From contig JAJPIS010000037.1 in assembly GCA_021324635.1 (NCBI GenBank), positions 1-48,597 on the forward strand: a stretch of 48,597 bases of DNA, in the 5' to 3' direction. Of the stretch, positions 1-9,265 are shown one piece after another. How positions within the stretch are numbered: position 1 is the stretch's first letter; each line of letters starts with the position of its first letter. Source of the DNA: Gemmatimonadota bacterium. Lineage in GTDB: Bacteria; Gemmatimonadota; Gemmatimonadetes; Gemmatimonadales; Gemmatimonadaceae. The notes below the pieces were generated by a model, which saw nothing but the letters and a program-made list of their open reading frames with translations, was not told the origin of the DNA and made no database searches. The position numbers and the translations under genes were made by a program.

Positions 1-1
1 C

Positions 2-907
2 GCCCCGGGTGGCGCCCCGGGTGGCGCGACCGCCGATCGGGGACCGCTCGGGGCCCACGTCTCGAGCGCCGGCGGGGTCGCCGAGGCGCCGGCCCGGGCC
101 AGGGCGATCGGCGCGACCGCGCTGCAACTGTTCACCAAGCAGGCGAGCCGCTGGGCGGAACGAGTCTGCGGGGACGACGAGTGCCGTGCCTTTCGCCAGG
201 CGCTGGCGGCGACCGACGTGCGCATCACGGCCGCCCACGGCAGCTACCTGATCAACCTCGCGTCGCCGGACCCGGTCCTCCGCCGCCGGTCCGTCGACGC
301 GTTCGTCGGCGAGCTGCGCCGGAGCGAGGCGCTGGGCCTCGATGTCATCGTCGCGCACCCGGGCAACTACATCGACGACCGGGCCTCGGGGCTCGCGCGG
401 AACGCCGAGTCGCTGGCCGAAGCGCTCGAGGCGTCGCCGGGCCGGGTCCGCGTGCTCCTGGAGACGACCGCCGGCGCGGGCACCGTGCTGGGCGCCACGT
501 TCGCGGAGCTGGGCACCCTGATCGAGGCGGTCGGCCCGGCGCACCGGGCCCGCCTCGGGGTCTGCGCCGACACCTGCCACCTGTTCGCCGCCGGCTACGA
601 CCTGGTCGGCGATTTCACCGGCGTGTGGCGCGAGGCCGGCGACGAGCTGGGGTGGGATCGGCTCGGGTTCCTCCACCTGAACGACTCGAAGTTCGGCCTG
701 GGCTCCCGCCGCGACCGGCACGAGCTGATCGGCGAGGGACAACTCGGGCCCCCGGTGTTCGAGCGGATCATGATGGACGACCGGCTCGCCGCCCTTCCCA
801 AGGTCATCGAGACCCCGAAGCTGGGGGACGCCACGGCGACCGACGCCCGGATGCTGGCACGCCTCCGCGCCTATGCCGGGGGGGGTGTATCCCCCATCTT
901 TTCCTGA
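2..907 (+). CDS. nfo: Endonuclease IV (AP endonuclease), 5' end outside window
   Basis: Zn-dependent AP endonuclease of base-excision repair, which cuts 5' of abasic sites. The reading frame is open from the window edge and has no ATG, GTG or TTG before the family's N-terminal 'GAHVSSAGGV' stretch (about residue 18 of the visible part), so the true start lies just upstream. Family metal-ligand motifs appear in order: AHPGNYI (His), LETTAG (Glu), CADTCHLF (Asp, His), LHLNDSK (His, Asp), DRHELIGEG (His) and VIETPK (Glu). The stop is the TGA at 905-907. Nearly the whole TIM barrel is present. The next gene follows closely on the same strand but belongs to a metal-efflux operon, so a functional link is unlikely. 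Confidence 0.93.
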   Translation, partial: APGGAPGGATADRGPLGAHVSSAGGVAEAPARARAIGATALQLFTKQASRWAERVCGDDECRAFRQALAATDVRITAAHGSYLINLASPDPVLRRRSVDAFVGELRRSEALGLDVIVAHPGNYIDDRASGLARNAESLAEALEASPGRVRVLLETTAGAGTVLGATFAELGTLIEAVGPAHRARLGVCADTCHLFAAGYDLVGDFTGVWREAGDELGWDRLGFLHLNDSKFGLGSRRDRHELIGEGQLGPPVFERIMMDDRLAALPKVIETPKLGDATATDARMLARLRAYAGGGVSPIFS

Positions 908-937
908 ATGTCGGAACGCCTCGGGCCGGTAGCGCGT

Positions 938-1378
938 ATGAGAGACGTGCGCGGTTGCGGATCGGGAGACGACAGCGGCGCGGGCTGCCCCCAGGACGGG
1001 GGAGACTCCGGCCGCCGTCGGCCCGCCGGACGGCCCCGGCCCCAGGGAGCGGGACGTCGCCGCTGGCGGGTGCTCGTCAGCCTGCTGGCGGTCGTGGGTC
1101 AGCTCACCCTCGTCCTGGCTCCGCTGGCGCACGCATCGCGTGGCCGGAGCGCCGCGGCGCACGTGGAGCGGGGCGGCACGCAGACGCACCATGCGCACAA
1201 CGAGGCGACCTGTGTCGCCTGCGCGACCCAGGGGCTCCAGGCGCTCGCGTCCGCGCGACCCTCCCTCGCGCTGGGCGCCCCGGACCCGCGGCACGACGGC
1301 CCCCGCGGCCGCACCGATCCTCACCCCGCCACGGGGACCATCGGCTCCAACGGGCCGCGAGCGCCGCCCCTGACGTGA
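938..1378 (+). CDS. Small membrane-anchored or exported His/Cys-containing protein leading the efflux operon
   Basis: 146 residues from the ATG at 938; an in-frame ATG at 908 would add ten. A basic N-terminus rich in Arg and Gly is followed by one hydrophobic helix (VLVSLLAVVGQLTLVLAPLAHA), then a polar segment with HV..THHAHNEATCVAC. The His cluster and C-x-x-C could bind a metal ion. This resembles the small exported proteins (DUF2946-like in layout) often found at the head of heavy-metal RND operons, but family membership is not established. It ends 47 bp before the TolC-like gene and is probably co-transcribed with it. The inferred role is periplasmic metal binding or sensing. Confidence 0.6.
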   Translation: MRDVRGCGSGDDSGAGCPQDGGDSGRRRPAGRPRPQGAGRRRWRVLVSLLAVVGQLTLVLAPLAHASRGRSAAAHVERGGTQTHHAHNEATCVACATQGLQALASARPSLALGAPDPRHDGPRGRTDPHPATGTIGSNGPRAPPLT

Positions 1379-1425
1379 GGATCCGCCGCTCCCACGGGGG
1401 AGCGGCCCACTCACGCCAGGGGACC

Positions 1426-2886
1426 ATGCGTTCTTCGATTGCACTGTACGCAGCCGCGCTGATCGCGCAGGCCGCACGTGCTCAACAGACGACCAACCCG
1501 CCGCCTCCGCGCGACACGGGTCGGGTTCGCGACACCGTCGCCGTCGGCCGGCCGGGCCTCCGCGCGGCCACCGCGCTCCCGCTCGTCGACACGGCGACGA
1601 TGGTCCGGGAGCTGAGCGCCGGCAACGCGTCGCGCGCGGCGCTGGCGGGCTTTCGGGCCGCGGACACGAGTAGCCGAGACACACTCCAACTGACCCGGGC
1701 GCAGGCCGTCGCTCAGGCGCTCGCCAGGAACCCACAGCTCGCGGTCGCCCGCGAGCAGTCGGCCGAAGCGCGCGCGCAGCGGGTCCAGGACATCGCCATC
1801 CCCGACCCCGTGGGCACCGCGTCGATCACCAACCAGGCAGGGTCGCCGGCCTACAAGCCGGTCGGCGCGACGCTGAGCATCCCCTTCCCCGACAAGTTCC
1901 GCCTCCAGTACTCCATCGGGACGGCCGGCGTGCGGGCCGCGGAGTTCAACGTCGCTGCGCTCCGCCAACAGATCGCCTCGCAGACGGCCCAGACCTACGA
2001 CTCGTTGCGCGTCGCGCTCCGCCATCGGGCCGATCTCCTCGAGAGCCGAGCACTCTCGGCCGATTTCCTCCAGAAGACGCAGGCCCGCTACACCGCCGGC
2101 ACCGCCGCCAAGCTCGACGTCGTGCGGGCGCAGGTGCAGCTCGGGCAGGCGGAGAACGCGCTCCTGGCCAACGCCCTGTCGATCGCCACCGCTCGGGCGT
2201 CGCTGAACCGACTCCTCGGCCGTCCGTTGCCGGCCCCGGTCACGCCGACCGACACCCTGATCGTCCCGCCGCCGCTTCCCGATCTCGCGCCGCTCGAAGC
2301 CCACGCGCTGAGCGGCCGGCCGGAGCTCGCCGGGCTGCGCGCACAGCAGTCGGGCGCCCATGCCTCGACCCAATTGCTCGGCGAGTACTGGATTCCGGAC
2401 CTCTTCTTCGGGGTCGTCAAGGACTACGGCGCGCCCGACCCGTACATCCCGAACCAGAATGTCACCTGGCAGTACGGGCTCAGTGTCCCACTGCCGGTCT
2501 TCTTCTTCGAGCACACCTCCGGCGACCTCGCTCAGGCGCGGCACCACGAGCGGGAGCTCGAGGCCTCGTACCGTGATCTGCGGGCGCAGATCGACCAGGA
2601 CGTGCGCGGGGCCTACGCGACGGCGGCGACGAGCCGCCAGCAACTGCTCTATCTGCGCGATCAGGTCCTCCCCGCCGCGCGTGAGGAGTACCGCATCGCA
2701 TCGGTGAGCTATGGGCTCGGCGGCTCCTCGGCGCTCGACGTCCTCCAGGCCCGGACCGATCTGGTCGCCGCCGAAAGTCAGTACACCGACGCGCTGGCCG
2801 CGGCCGACGCGGCCCAAGCCGATCTCGAACGGGCGGCGGCCGCTCCGCTGTCCGACTTCCGTACCGGAGAGACTCATGACCGATAG
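1426..2886 (+). CDS. TolC/CusC/CzcC-family outer-membrane efflux channel
   Basis: 486 residues. The ATG at 1426 opens a clear signal peptide (MRSSIALYAAALIAQAARAQ). A Pro- and Asp-rich linker to about residue 85 is followed by two outer-membrane-efflux-protein repeats, with helices such as LTRAQAVAQALARNPQLAVA and the 'RYTAGTAAKLDVVRAQVQL' hairpin typical of the family. The second repeat ends with 'YGLGGSSALDVLQARTDL'. The frame stays open far upstream (from 181) across nfo, but that stretch is a shadow of nfo and has no signal peptide. The stop overlaps the next start by 11 bp, so this gene is translationally coupled to the adaptor. It forms the outer-membrane duct of the tripartite RND pump. 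Confidence 0.92.
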   Translation: MRSSIALYAAALIAQAARAQQTTNPPPPRDTGRVRDTVAVGRPGLRAATALPLVDTATMVRELSAGNASRAALAGFRAADTSSRDTLQLTRAQAVAQALARNPQLAVAREQSAEARAQRVQDIAIPDPVGTASITNQAGSPAYKPVGATLSIPFPDKFRLQYSIGTAGVRAAEFNVAALRQQIASQTAQTYDSLRVALRHRADLLESRALSADFLQKTQARYTAGTAAKLDVVRAQVQLGQAENALLANALSIATARASLNRLLGRPLPAPVTPTDTLIVPPPLPDLAPLEAHALSGRPELAGLRAQQSGAHASTQLLGEYWIPDLFFGVVKDYGAPDPYIPNQNVTWQYGLSVPLPVFFFEHTSGDLAQARHHERELEASYRDLRAQIDQDVRGAYATAATSRQQLLYLRDQVLPAAREEYRIASVSYGLGGSSALDVLQARTDLVAAESQYTDALAAADAAQADLERAAAAPLSDFRTGETHDR

Positions 2887-4099
2887 CCGGCCGTGCGGCA
2901 CACCGTCGGCGACCGTCCGGGTGGCCGTCCTGGCCCCGCTGGTCGCGGCCGCGCTCGCGGCGAGCGCCTGCACCGCCGCCGCACCCTCCTCGCGCGACCC
3001 GTCGGTCGCGGCGGCGACCCCGCCGGCCGGCGTGGCGCGGACCTCACCGGGCGCGGGCCCGAGCTCGGCGTTCTTTCTCACCGAGGAACAACGGGCGCGC
3101 ATTCACACCGTCACCGTCGAGCCATCCGTCTTCCGGCCGACGATCACCACCACCGGGACGGCGGCCTTCAACGCCGACCGCTCGACCCCGGTCATCTCAC
3201 AGATCTCGGGCCCGGTCGCGCAGATTTTGGTGACCGCGGGAACGACCGTCCACCCGGGGTCGCCGCTCGCCACCGTCACGTCGCCGGATTTCGCCCAGGC
3301 GATCGCGAGCTATCAGAAAGCGCAGACCGCGCTCCATAACGCCACCCGCATCGCCACGCTCGACGAGCAACTCTTTCGGAACGACGCGATCGCGCGCAGC
3401 GACCTGGATCAGGCCCGCGCCGACTCGGCGTCAGCGTGGGCCGACCGCGAGGCCGCCGTCCAGCAGATGGTGGCGCTCGGGGTCGATTCCTCGGCCATCG
3501 ACGCGATCCGCGAGGGCCGGCCCGTCCCGCCGACACCCGGCGTCATCCGGGCGCCGATCGGGGGCGTGGTCGTGGAGAAGCTCATCAACCCCGGACAGGT
3601 GCTGCAAGCCGGCCAGACGCAGGCGTTCACGATCGCCGACCTCTCGACCATGTGGGTCATGGCGAACGTGTTCGAGTCCAACCTGTCGGCGGTCACCAAG
3701 GGTGAGACCGCGCTCGTGACGACCGACGCGTGGCCCGACACGCTCCGCGGGCACGTCGACTACGTCGCCGCGCTCGTGGATACCGCCACCCGCGCGACGG
3801 CGGTGCGCGTCGTCGTCCCCAACCCGCACGAGCTGCTCAAGCGGGACATGTACGTCACCGTCGCCATCCTGGCAGCGACGCCCAAGACGGGGCTGCTGGT
3901 CCCCGTCTCGGCCGTTCTCCGCGACGAGCAGAACCTCCCGTTCGTCTTCGTGGCCCAGCCGGACGGCGGCTTCGACCGACGCGCGATCACCCTTGGATCC
4001 CGCGTCGGGGATCGGTACGAGGTCGTGGATGGCATTCGGGCCGGCGACCGGATCGTGAGCGAGGGCGCGCTGTTCATTCAGTTCGCTGAGAGCCAGTGA
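2876..4099 (+). CDS. RND periplasmic adaptor (membrane-fusion protein) lipoprotein, CusB/CzcB family
   Basis: 407 residues. The ATG at 2876 lies inside the end of the channel gene. The N-terminus is a lipoprotein signal with lipobox LAASAC. It is followed by a barrel-sandwich half motif (SGPVAQILVTAGTTVHPGSPL), a short helical hairpin (about residues 145-200), the second lipoyl half (IRAPIGGVVVEKLINPGQVL), and the beta-barrel and membrane-proximal domains. It links the inner-membrane pump to the outer-membrane channel and, in Cus/Czc systems, passes metal to the pump. Its stop overlaps the pump's GTG start (GTGA), indicating tight coupling. No long C-terminal metal-binding extension is present. 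Confidence 0.9.
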   Translation: MTDSRPCGTPSATVRVAVLAPLVAAALAASACTAAAPSSRDPSVAAATPPAGVARTSPGAGPSSAFFLTEEQRARIHTVTVEPSVFRPTITTTGTAAFNADRSTPVISQISGPVAQILVTAGTTVHPGSPLATVTSPDFAQAIASYQKAQTALHNATRIATLDEQLFRNDAIARSDLDQARADSASAWADREAAVQQMVALGVDSSAIDAIREGRPVPPTPGVIRAPIGGVVVEKLINPGQVLQAGQTQAFTIADLSTMWVMANVFESNLSAVTKGETALVTTDAWPDTLRGHVDYVAALVDTATRATAVRVVVPNPHELLKRDMYVTVAILAATPKTGLLVPVSAVLRDEQNLPFVFVAQPDGGFDRRAITLGSRVGDRYEVVDGIRAGDRIVSEGALFIQFAESQ

Positions 4100-7000
4100 C
4101 GCCGCCATCGGAGGTGCCTGGCGCGGGGAGCCAGGGCGGGCGACGCCCCGACCGCGACAGCGCCACCGACCCGCCGATCCCGTATCCGCTGGAGATGCCC
4201 TCGGAAACGGCCGGCGGCCGGGCACCGATCGGAGTTGCCGACCGCCTCGTGCGGGCAGCGCTCGGCCAGCCGCTGCTCATCAGTCTCCTCGTGTTCGCGC
4301 TGATCGGCACCGGCATCTGGTCGTTCACGCGGCTCCCGGTCGACGCCTACCCGGACCTGTCGCCCCCGATGGTCGAGGTGATCACGCAGTGGCCCGGGCG
4401 CGCGACCGAGGAGGTCGAACGGCTGATCACGGTGCCGACGGAGATCGCGATGAACGGCGTCCCGCGGCTCCGCATCGTGCGGTCGATCTCACTTTACGGG
4501 TTGTCGGACGTCAGGATGACGTTCACCGACGGCACCGATCCCTACTTTGCTCGCCAGCAGGTGTTCGAGCGGTTCCAGAGCATCAACCTCCCGACGGGAG
4601 TCACGCCGTCGCTCGCGCCGATGTCGTCGCCGTCCGGGCTCGTGTACCGCTATGTGATGCGGAGCCCGGATCGGAGCCCGATGGAGCTCAAGACGATCGA
4701 CGACTGGGACATCGCGAAGGTCTATCGCGCGGTGCCCGGTGTCGCCGACCTGTCGGCGCTCGGCGGGCCGACGATGCAGTACCAGGTGCTGATCGACCCG
4801 GCGAAGCTTGCCGGCGCCGGCCTGACCGTGCCGCAGGTGGCCGCGTCGCTCGGTGCGAACAACGACAACGCCGGCGGCGGCTTCTACTCCGAGGGCGGGC
4901 AGTTCTACTACGTGCGCGGCCTCGGGCGGGTCGTCACCACTCAGGACATCGGTCGGATCGTCCTCGCGGTGAAGGACGGCACGCCGATCCTCGTCAAGGA
5001 TGTGGGTCAGGTGGTGATCGGCTACGCGCCGCGGCTGGGGCAATTCGGCTACGACAGCGCGAACGACGCCGTCGAGGGCGTGATCCTGATGCGGACGGGG
5101 GAGCAGGCGCAGACCGTCCTGCGCCGGGTGGAGGCCGCGACCGCGCGGCTCAACCGGACGCTGCCCAGGGACGTGCACGTCGAGCCGTTCTACGATCGCA
5201 GCGACCTGATCCACCTCACGACCCGCACGGTCGAGGACAACCTCCTCCGCGGCATCCTGCTGGTCGTGGTGGTGCTCGTCTTCTTCCTCTACGACGTGCG
5301 CGCCGGGCTGATCGTCGCGATCACCATCCCGCTGTCGCTGCTGTTCGCGTTCATTTGCCTCGACCTCCGACATATCCCGGCCAATCTCCTCTCCATCGGG
5401 GCGATCGACTTCGGGATCCTCGTCGATGCATCGGTCGTGATGGTAGAGAACATCCATCGACAGCTCGCGCTGCGTCAGGGGCAGCGCTACTCCGTGCGCG
5501 ACGTCATCGCCGGCGCGGCGGCGCAGGTCGATCGGCCGATCGTCTACGCGGTGGGCGTGATCGTGGCGGGCTTCCTGCCGATCTACGTGCTCTCGGGCCC
5601 CTCGGGACGCCTGTTCCAGCCGATGGCGGATACCATGATCTACGCGCTCATCGGCGCCCTGCTGGTCACGCTCCTCGTGATCCCGCTGCTCTGCCAGGCG
5701 GTGCTCGGGCGCGGGGTCCGCGAGCGTCGGAACCCCGGGTTCGAGTGGCTCCGCCACCAGTACTCGCGCGCGCTCCGGTGGTGCCTCGACCGGCCGCGGC
5801 TGACGCTGGCCCTCTCGCTCGCCGTGCTCGTGCTGACGGCGCCGCTCTGGGTCGCGCTCGGCGCCGAGTTCATGCCCAAGCTCGACGAGGGCGCGCTGTG
5901 GGTGCGGGCGACGATGCCGTACACGATCTCGTTCGACGAGTCGTCCCGGATCGTGCCGCAGGTCCGCGCGATTCTGCACTCCTTCCCGGAAGTCACCATC
6001 GTCGCCGACGAGCACGGACGTCCCGACGACGGCACCGACCCGACCGGGTTCTTCAACGCCGAGTTTTACGTCGGGCTCAAACCGTACGGCGAGTGGCGGG
6101 GCCCCTATCGCACCAAGGCGCAGTTGATCGAGGCCGTCAACCGCAAGTTGCAGGCATTCCCCGGGATCACCTTCAACTACACCCAGCCCGCCGAGGACGC
6201 CGTCGACGAGGCCGAGACAGGTCTCAAGAGCTCGCTCGACGTGAAAGTGTTCGGACCGGACCTCGCCGTGCTCGAGGAACGCGGGAAGCTGATCAAGCGC
6301 GCGATGGAGCAGGTGCGAGGCATCACGCACACGACCCTCGTGCAGGAGCTGGGGCAGCCGGCGTTGACGGTCGGGATCGACCGGGACAAGATCGCCCGCT
6401 ACGGGATCAACGTCGCCGACGTCAACGGCCTGATCGAGGCGGCCGTCGGCGGACAGGCGGCGACGCAGGTCGTGCAGGGGGAGAAAGTGTTCGACCTCGT
6501 GGTCCGTCTGGCGCCGCAATTCCGGGAGACCCCGCAGGCGATCGGGAACATCCTGGTCGCGACCCCGGGCGGGCAGCAGATCCCGATGCGTGACCTGGCG
6601 ACGATCGGAATCTCGAACGGCGCCGCGTTCATCTATCGGGAGGATAACTCGCGCTACATCGGCGTGCAGTACTCCGTCGAGGGGCGCGATCTGGCCAGTG
6701 CGGTCGAGGAGGCGCAGGCGGCCGTCGCGCGCCAGGTGCCGCTCCCGGCGGGATACCGCGTCGTCTGGGGTGGCGAGTACCGGGAGTACACGGCGTCGCG
6801 CGCGCAGCTCCAGATCGTGCTGCCGGTGACGCTGGCGCTCATCCTGGCGGTGCTGTTCGCGCTGTATCGCAACTTCAAGTTTCCGCTCATCACGCTGCTG
6901 GGCGTCGTCCTGTCGGATCCGATCGGTGGCGTGCTGGCGCTCGCGATCACGCACACGCCGATGTCGGTCTCATCGGGGATCGGCTTCCTGGCGCTGTTCG

Positions 7001-7308
7001 GCGTCTCGGTGCAGACGGCGGTCGTCTACATCTCGTACGCCAACGAGCTGCGGCTGGCGGGCTACTCGGTGGCCGACGCGACCCGTCAGGCGGCCCTGCT
7101 CCGGCTGCGGCCGATCATGATGACAGCGCTGGTGGCCGCGTTGGGCCTGCTGCCCGCGGCGCTGGCCACCGGCGTGGGCACCGACACCCAGCGGCCGTTC
7201 GCGCTGGTCATCGTCGGCGGCCTCTTCTCCCGGCTGCTGATCAGCATCTTCCTCATGCCGGTGCTGTACGAGATGGTCGCGCGGCCTGGCGATCATCTCG
7301 CGGTCTGA
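4096..7308 (+). CDS. Heavy-metal RND efflux pump, CzcA/CusA family
   Basis: 1070 residues from a GTG overlapping the adaptor stop. The ATG at 4195 is an alternative that would remove a 33-residue Pro-rich extension. Visible features are TM1 at about 60-78, two large periplasmic loops, a TM4 motif DFGILVDASVVMVEN with D438, D444 and E451 spaced exactly like the CzcA proton-relay D402/D408/E415, and the C-terminal 'SSGIGFLALFGVSVQTAVVY' segment of heavy-metal RND pumps. Where I can align the periplasmic cleft by eye, the methionines that bind Cu/Ag in CusA are not conserved (LWVRATMP; VDEAETGLKS). Divalent ions such as Zn, Co, Cd or Ni are therefore at least as likely as copper. Last gene of the operon. 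Confidence 0.93.
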   Translation: MTPPSEVPGAGSQGGRRPDRDSATDPPIPYPLEMPSETAGGRAPIGVADRLVRAALGQPLLISLLVFALIGTGIWSFTRLPVDAYPDLSPPMVEVITQWPGRATEEVERLITVPTEIAMNGVPRLRIVRSISLYGLSDVRMTFTDGTDPYFARQQVFERFQSINLPTGVTPSLAPMSSPSGLVYRYVMRSPDRSPMELKTIDDWDIAKVYRAVPGVADLSALGGPTMQYQVLIDPAKLAGAGLTVPQVAASLGANNDNAGGGFYSEGGQFYYVRGLGRVVTTQDIGRIVLAVKDGTPILVKDVGQVVIGYAPRLGQFGYDSANDAVEGVILMRTGEQAQTVLRRVEAATARLNRTLPRDVHVEPFYDRSDLIHLTTRTVEDNLLRGILLVVVVLVFFLYDVRAGLIVAITIPLSLLFAFICLDLRHIPANLLSIGAIDFGILVDASVVMVENIHRQLALRQGQRYSVRDVIAGAAAQVDRPIVYAVGVIVAGFLPIYVLSGPSGRLFQPMADTMIYALIGALLVTLLVIPLLCQAVLGRGVRERRNPGFEWLRHQYSRALRWCLDRPRLTLALSLAVLVLTAPLWVALGAEFMPKLDEGALWVRATMPYTISFDESSRIVPQVRAILHSFPEVTIVADEHGRPDDGTDPTGFFNAEFYVGLKPYGEWRGPYRTKAQLIEAVNRKLQAFPGITFNYTQPAEDAVDEAETGLKSSLDVKVFGPDLAVLEERGKLIKRAMEQVRGITHTTLVQELGQPALTVGIDRDKIARYGINVADVNGLIEAAVGGQAATQVVQGEKVFDLVVRLAPQFRETPQAIGNILVATPGGQQIPMRDLATIGISNGAAFIYREDNSRYIGVQYSVEGRDLASAVEEAQAAVARQVPLPAGYRVVWGGEYREYTASRAQLQIVLPVTLALILAVLFALYRNFKFPLITLLGVVLSDPIGGVLALAITHTPMSVSSGIGFLALFGVSVQTAVVYISYANELRLAGYSVADATRQAALLRLRPIMMTALVAALGLLPAALATGVGTDTQRPFALVIVGGLFSRLLISIFLMPVLYEMVARPGDHLAV

Positions 7309-7547
7309 TGCGGAGCGCGGCTCGGAGCTGTCTCGCGCGCCCACCGGTGCACCCCACCCGTGCGGCCCACCCGTGCGCCCGCGCGTGCCGGCCGCGTGCG
7401 CGTCGCCCACGCCGGGCGCGTCTCCCGGGGTGGCGGCCACACTTCTTGCAGTCGAGGTCTCTCCTCCTTTCACGCGCGCGATCGACGGCGCATCCAGCAG
7501 CGGCCGGCGCCCGCCGCCGCCGTCTGGTGTCGCGCCCGCTTGGTCGC

Positions 7548-7553
7548 TAGCCT
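7548..7553 (+). promoter_or_regulatory. Putative -10 hexamer (TAGCCT) placing the pckA transcription start at its ATG
   Basis: TAGCCT fits TANNNT and ends exactly 6 nt before the pckA ATG at 7560. There is no purine-rich Shine-Dalgarno sequence in between (CTTAAACA region). This is the spacing expected for a leaderless mRNA. No convincing -35 was seen, and the rest of the 250-bp gap after the efflux operon holds only GC-rich CACCCGTGC-type imperfect repeats. Confidence 0.4.
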
Positions 7554-7559
7554 TAAACA

Positions 7560-9197
7560 ATGACGACCCATATCCGAGCACCAGGCTCGGCGGAGATCAA
7601 AACCGCCGAGCGCGAACCGTTGCAGGGGCTTCAGCGCCAGGGGATCGAGCCGCGGGGCGCCGTGCATTGGAATCTCTTGCCGCCCAGTCTCGTCGAGGCG
7701 GCCGTCCGGCGTGGCGAAGGGCATATTGCCGAGATGGGCCCGTTCGCGGCCGTCACCTCGCCGCACACGGGGCGCTCGCCCAAGGACAAGTTCATCGTTC
7801 GCGCCGGGGCATCGGCGGCCGACGTCGAGTGGGGATCGGTGAACCAACCGCTCGACCCGCGCCATTTCGAGACGTTGCTGAGCGACGTGCGCGCGTACCT
7901 CAGCGACACTCCCGAGCTGTTCGTCCAGGACCTCTACATCGGGGCCGATCCGGCGCACCGGCTCCGCGTGCGGTATGTCACCCCGAACGCCTGGCACGCC
8001 CTGTTCGTTCGGAACATGTTCATCCGGCCGGCCCCGAGCGATCTGCCCGGGTTCGAGGAGAACTTCACGGTGCTGCACGCGCCGGAGTTCCAGGCCGAGC
8101 CGGCGCGGCACGGCACGCGGACCGGCACGTTCATCGTGCTCGACCTCGAGCGCCGGATGATTCTCATCGGGGGCACGCGCTACGCCGGCGAGCTGAAGAA
8201 GTCGATGTTCACGGTCATGCACTATCTCATGCCCAAGGCCGGCGTGCTGTCGATGCACTGTTCGGCGAACGTCGGCCCGACCGGCGACACGGCGCTCTTC
8301 TTCGGCCTCTCTGGCACCGGCAAGACCACGCTGTCGGCCGATCCGGAGCGGCGGCTGGTCGGCGACGACGAGCACGGGTGGTCGGACGAGGGCGTCTTCA
8401 ACTTCGAGGGCGGGTGTTACGCCAAGGTGATCAACCTGTCGCCCGAGGGCGAGCCTGACATCTATCGAACGACCAGGATGTTCGGGACGGTGCTCGAGAA
8501 CGTCGTGCTCGATCCGACGACGCGGGCCGTGCGCTACGCGGACCAGTCGATCACCGAGAACACGCGCGCGTCGTACCCGCTCGAGTACATCCCGACGCAC
8601 GTGCCGAGCGGGCGGGCGGGACATCCCACACACATCGTGCTCCTCACCGCCGATGCGTTCGGCGTGCTCCCGCCGATCGCCCGGCTCACCCCCGAGCAGG
8701 CCCTGTACTACTTCCTCTCCGGCTACACGGCCAAGGTCGCGGGGACGGAGCGCGGGGTGACCGAGCCACAGGCCACGTTCAGCGCCTGCTTCGGCGCCGT
8801 GTTCCTCGTCTGGCCGGCCGCCAAGTACGCGAAGATGCTGGGGGAGCGGCTGGCCCGACACGGCTCGCGGGTGTGGCTCATCAACACGGGGTGGACGGGC
8901 GGCCCGTACGGGGTCGGGTCGCGGATGTCACTCGCGCACACGCGGAGCATCGTACGCGCCGTGCTCGCCGGCTCGCTCGACAACGCGGCGACGATCACCG
9001 ATCCGCTCTTCGGCCTGGCGGTCCCGACGCACGTGGCGGCGGTGCCGGACACGGTCCTGCACCCGCGGGATGCGTGGGCCGACAGGGCGGCTTACGACAC
9101 CCAGGCGCGGAAGTTGGCGGGCATGTTCCGGTCCAATTTCGAGAAGTTCGCCGGGAGCCTCGATCGCCGAGTGGTCGAGGCGGGGCCGCGCGCCTGA
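7560..9197 (+). CDS. pckA: Phosphoenolpyruvate carboxykinase (ATP)
   Basis: 545 residues, full length for the ATP-dependent family. It converts oxaloacetate plus ATP to PEP, CO2 and ADP (gluconeogenesis, anaplerotic balance) in the cytosol. Motifs: SPHTGRSPKDKFIV near the N-terminus, the PEPCK-specific region LSMHCSANVG, the P-loop GLSGTGKTT at residues 249-257, the metal/ATP motif around DDEHGWSDEGVFNFEGGCYAK, and the C-terminal NTGWTGGPYG..RMSLAHTR. It stands alone, with its own promoter region. A GC-rich hairpin follows at 9203-9221. Confidence 0.97.
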   Translation: MTTHIRAPGSAEIKTAEREPLQGLQRQGIEPRGAVHWNLLPPSLVEAAVRRGEGHIAEMGPFAAVTSPHTGRSPKDKFIVRAGASAADVEWGSVNQPLDPRHFETLLSDVRAYLSDTPELFVQDLYIGADPAHRLRVRYVTPNAWHALFVRNMFIRPAPSDLPGFEENFTVLHAPEFQAEPARHGTRTGTFIVLDLERRMILIGGTRYAGELKKSMFTVMHYLMPKAGVLSMHCSANVGPTGDTALFFGLSGTGKTTLSADPERRLVGDDEHGWSDEGVFNFEGGCYAKVINLSPEGEPDIYRTTRMFGTVLENVVLDPTTRAVRYADQSITENTRASYPLEYIPTHVPSGRAGHPTHIVLLTADAFGVLPPIARLTPEQALYYFLSGYTAKVAGTERGVTEPQATFSACFGAVFLVWPAAKYAKMLGERLARHGSRVWLINTGWTGGPYGVGSRMSLAHTRSIVRAVLAGSLDNAATITDPLFGLAVPTHVAAVPDTVLHPRDAWADRAAYDTQARKLAGMFRSNFEKFAGSLDRRVVEAGPRA

Positions 9198-9202
9198 GCG
9201 CG

Positions 9203-9221
9203 GCCGTGCCGGGGACGGCCT
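9203..9221 (+). terminator. GC-rich stem-loop just after pckA
   Basis: GGCCGT and ACGGCC are separated by 7 nt immediately after the pckA stop. There is no T-tract, so if it terminates transcription it does so as a GC hairpin or as an RNA 3'-end stabiliser. Confidence 0.35.
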
Positions 9222-9265
9222 GAGACGTCGCGCCCGGCACGACTCTCGCTCGTCGTCTCCGACCG

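Noticed and set aside
181-1425. Long plus-strand frame running through nfo into the TolC-like gene
   Set aside because: Upstream of 1426 it is an Arg/Pro-rich shadow of nfo. The signal peptide and family homology begin at the ATG at 1426.
4489-6954. 821-codon minus-strand frame antisense to the RND pump
   Set aside because: Arg/His/Asp/Gln-rich composition with no domain pattern, a typical mirror frame in GC-rich DNA. The sense frame carries clear RND motifs.
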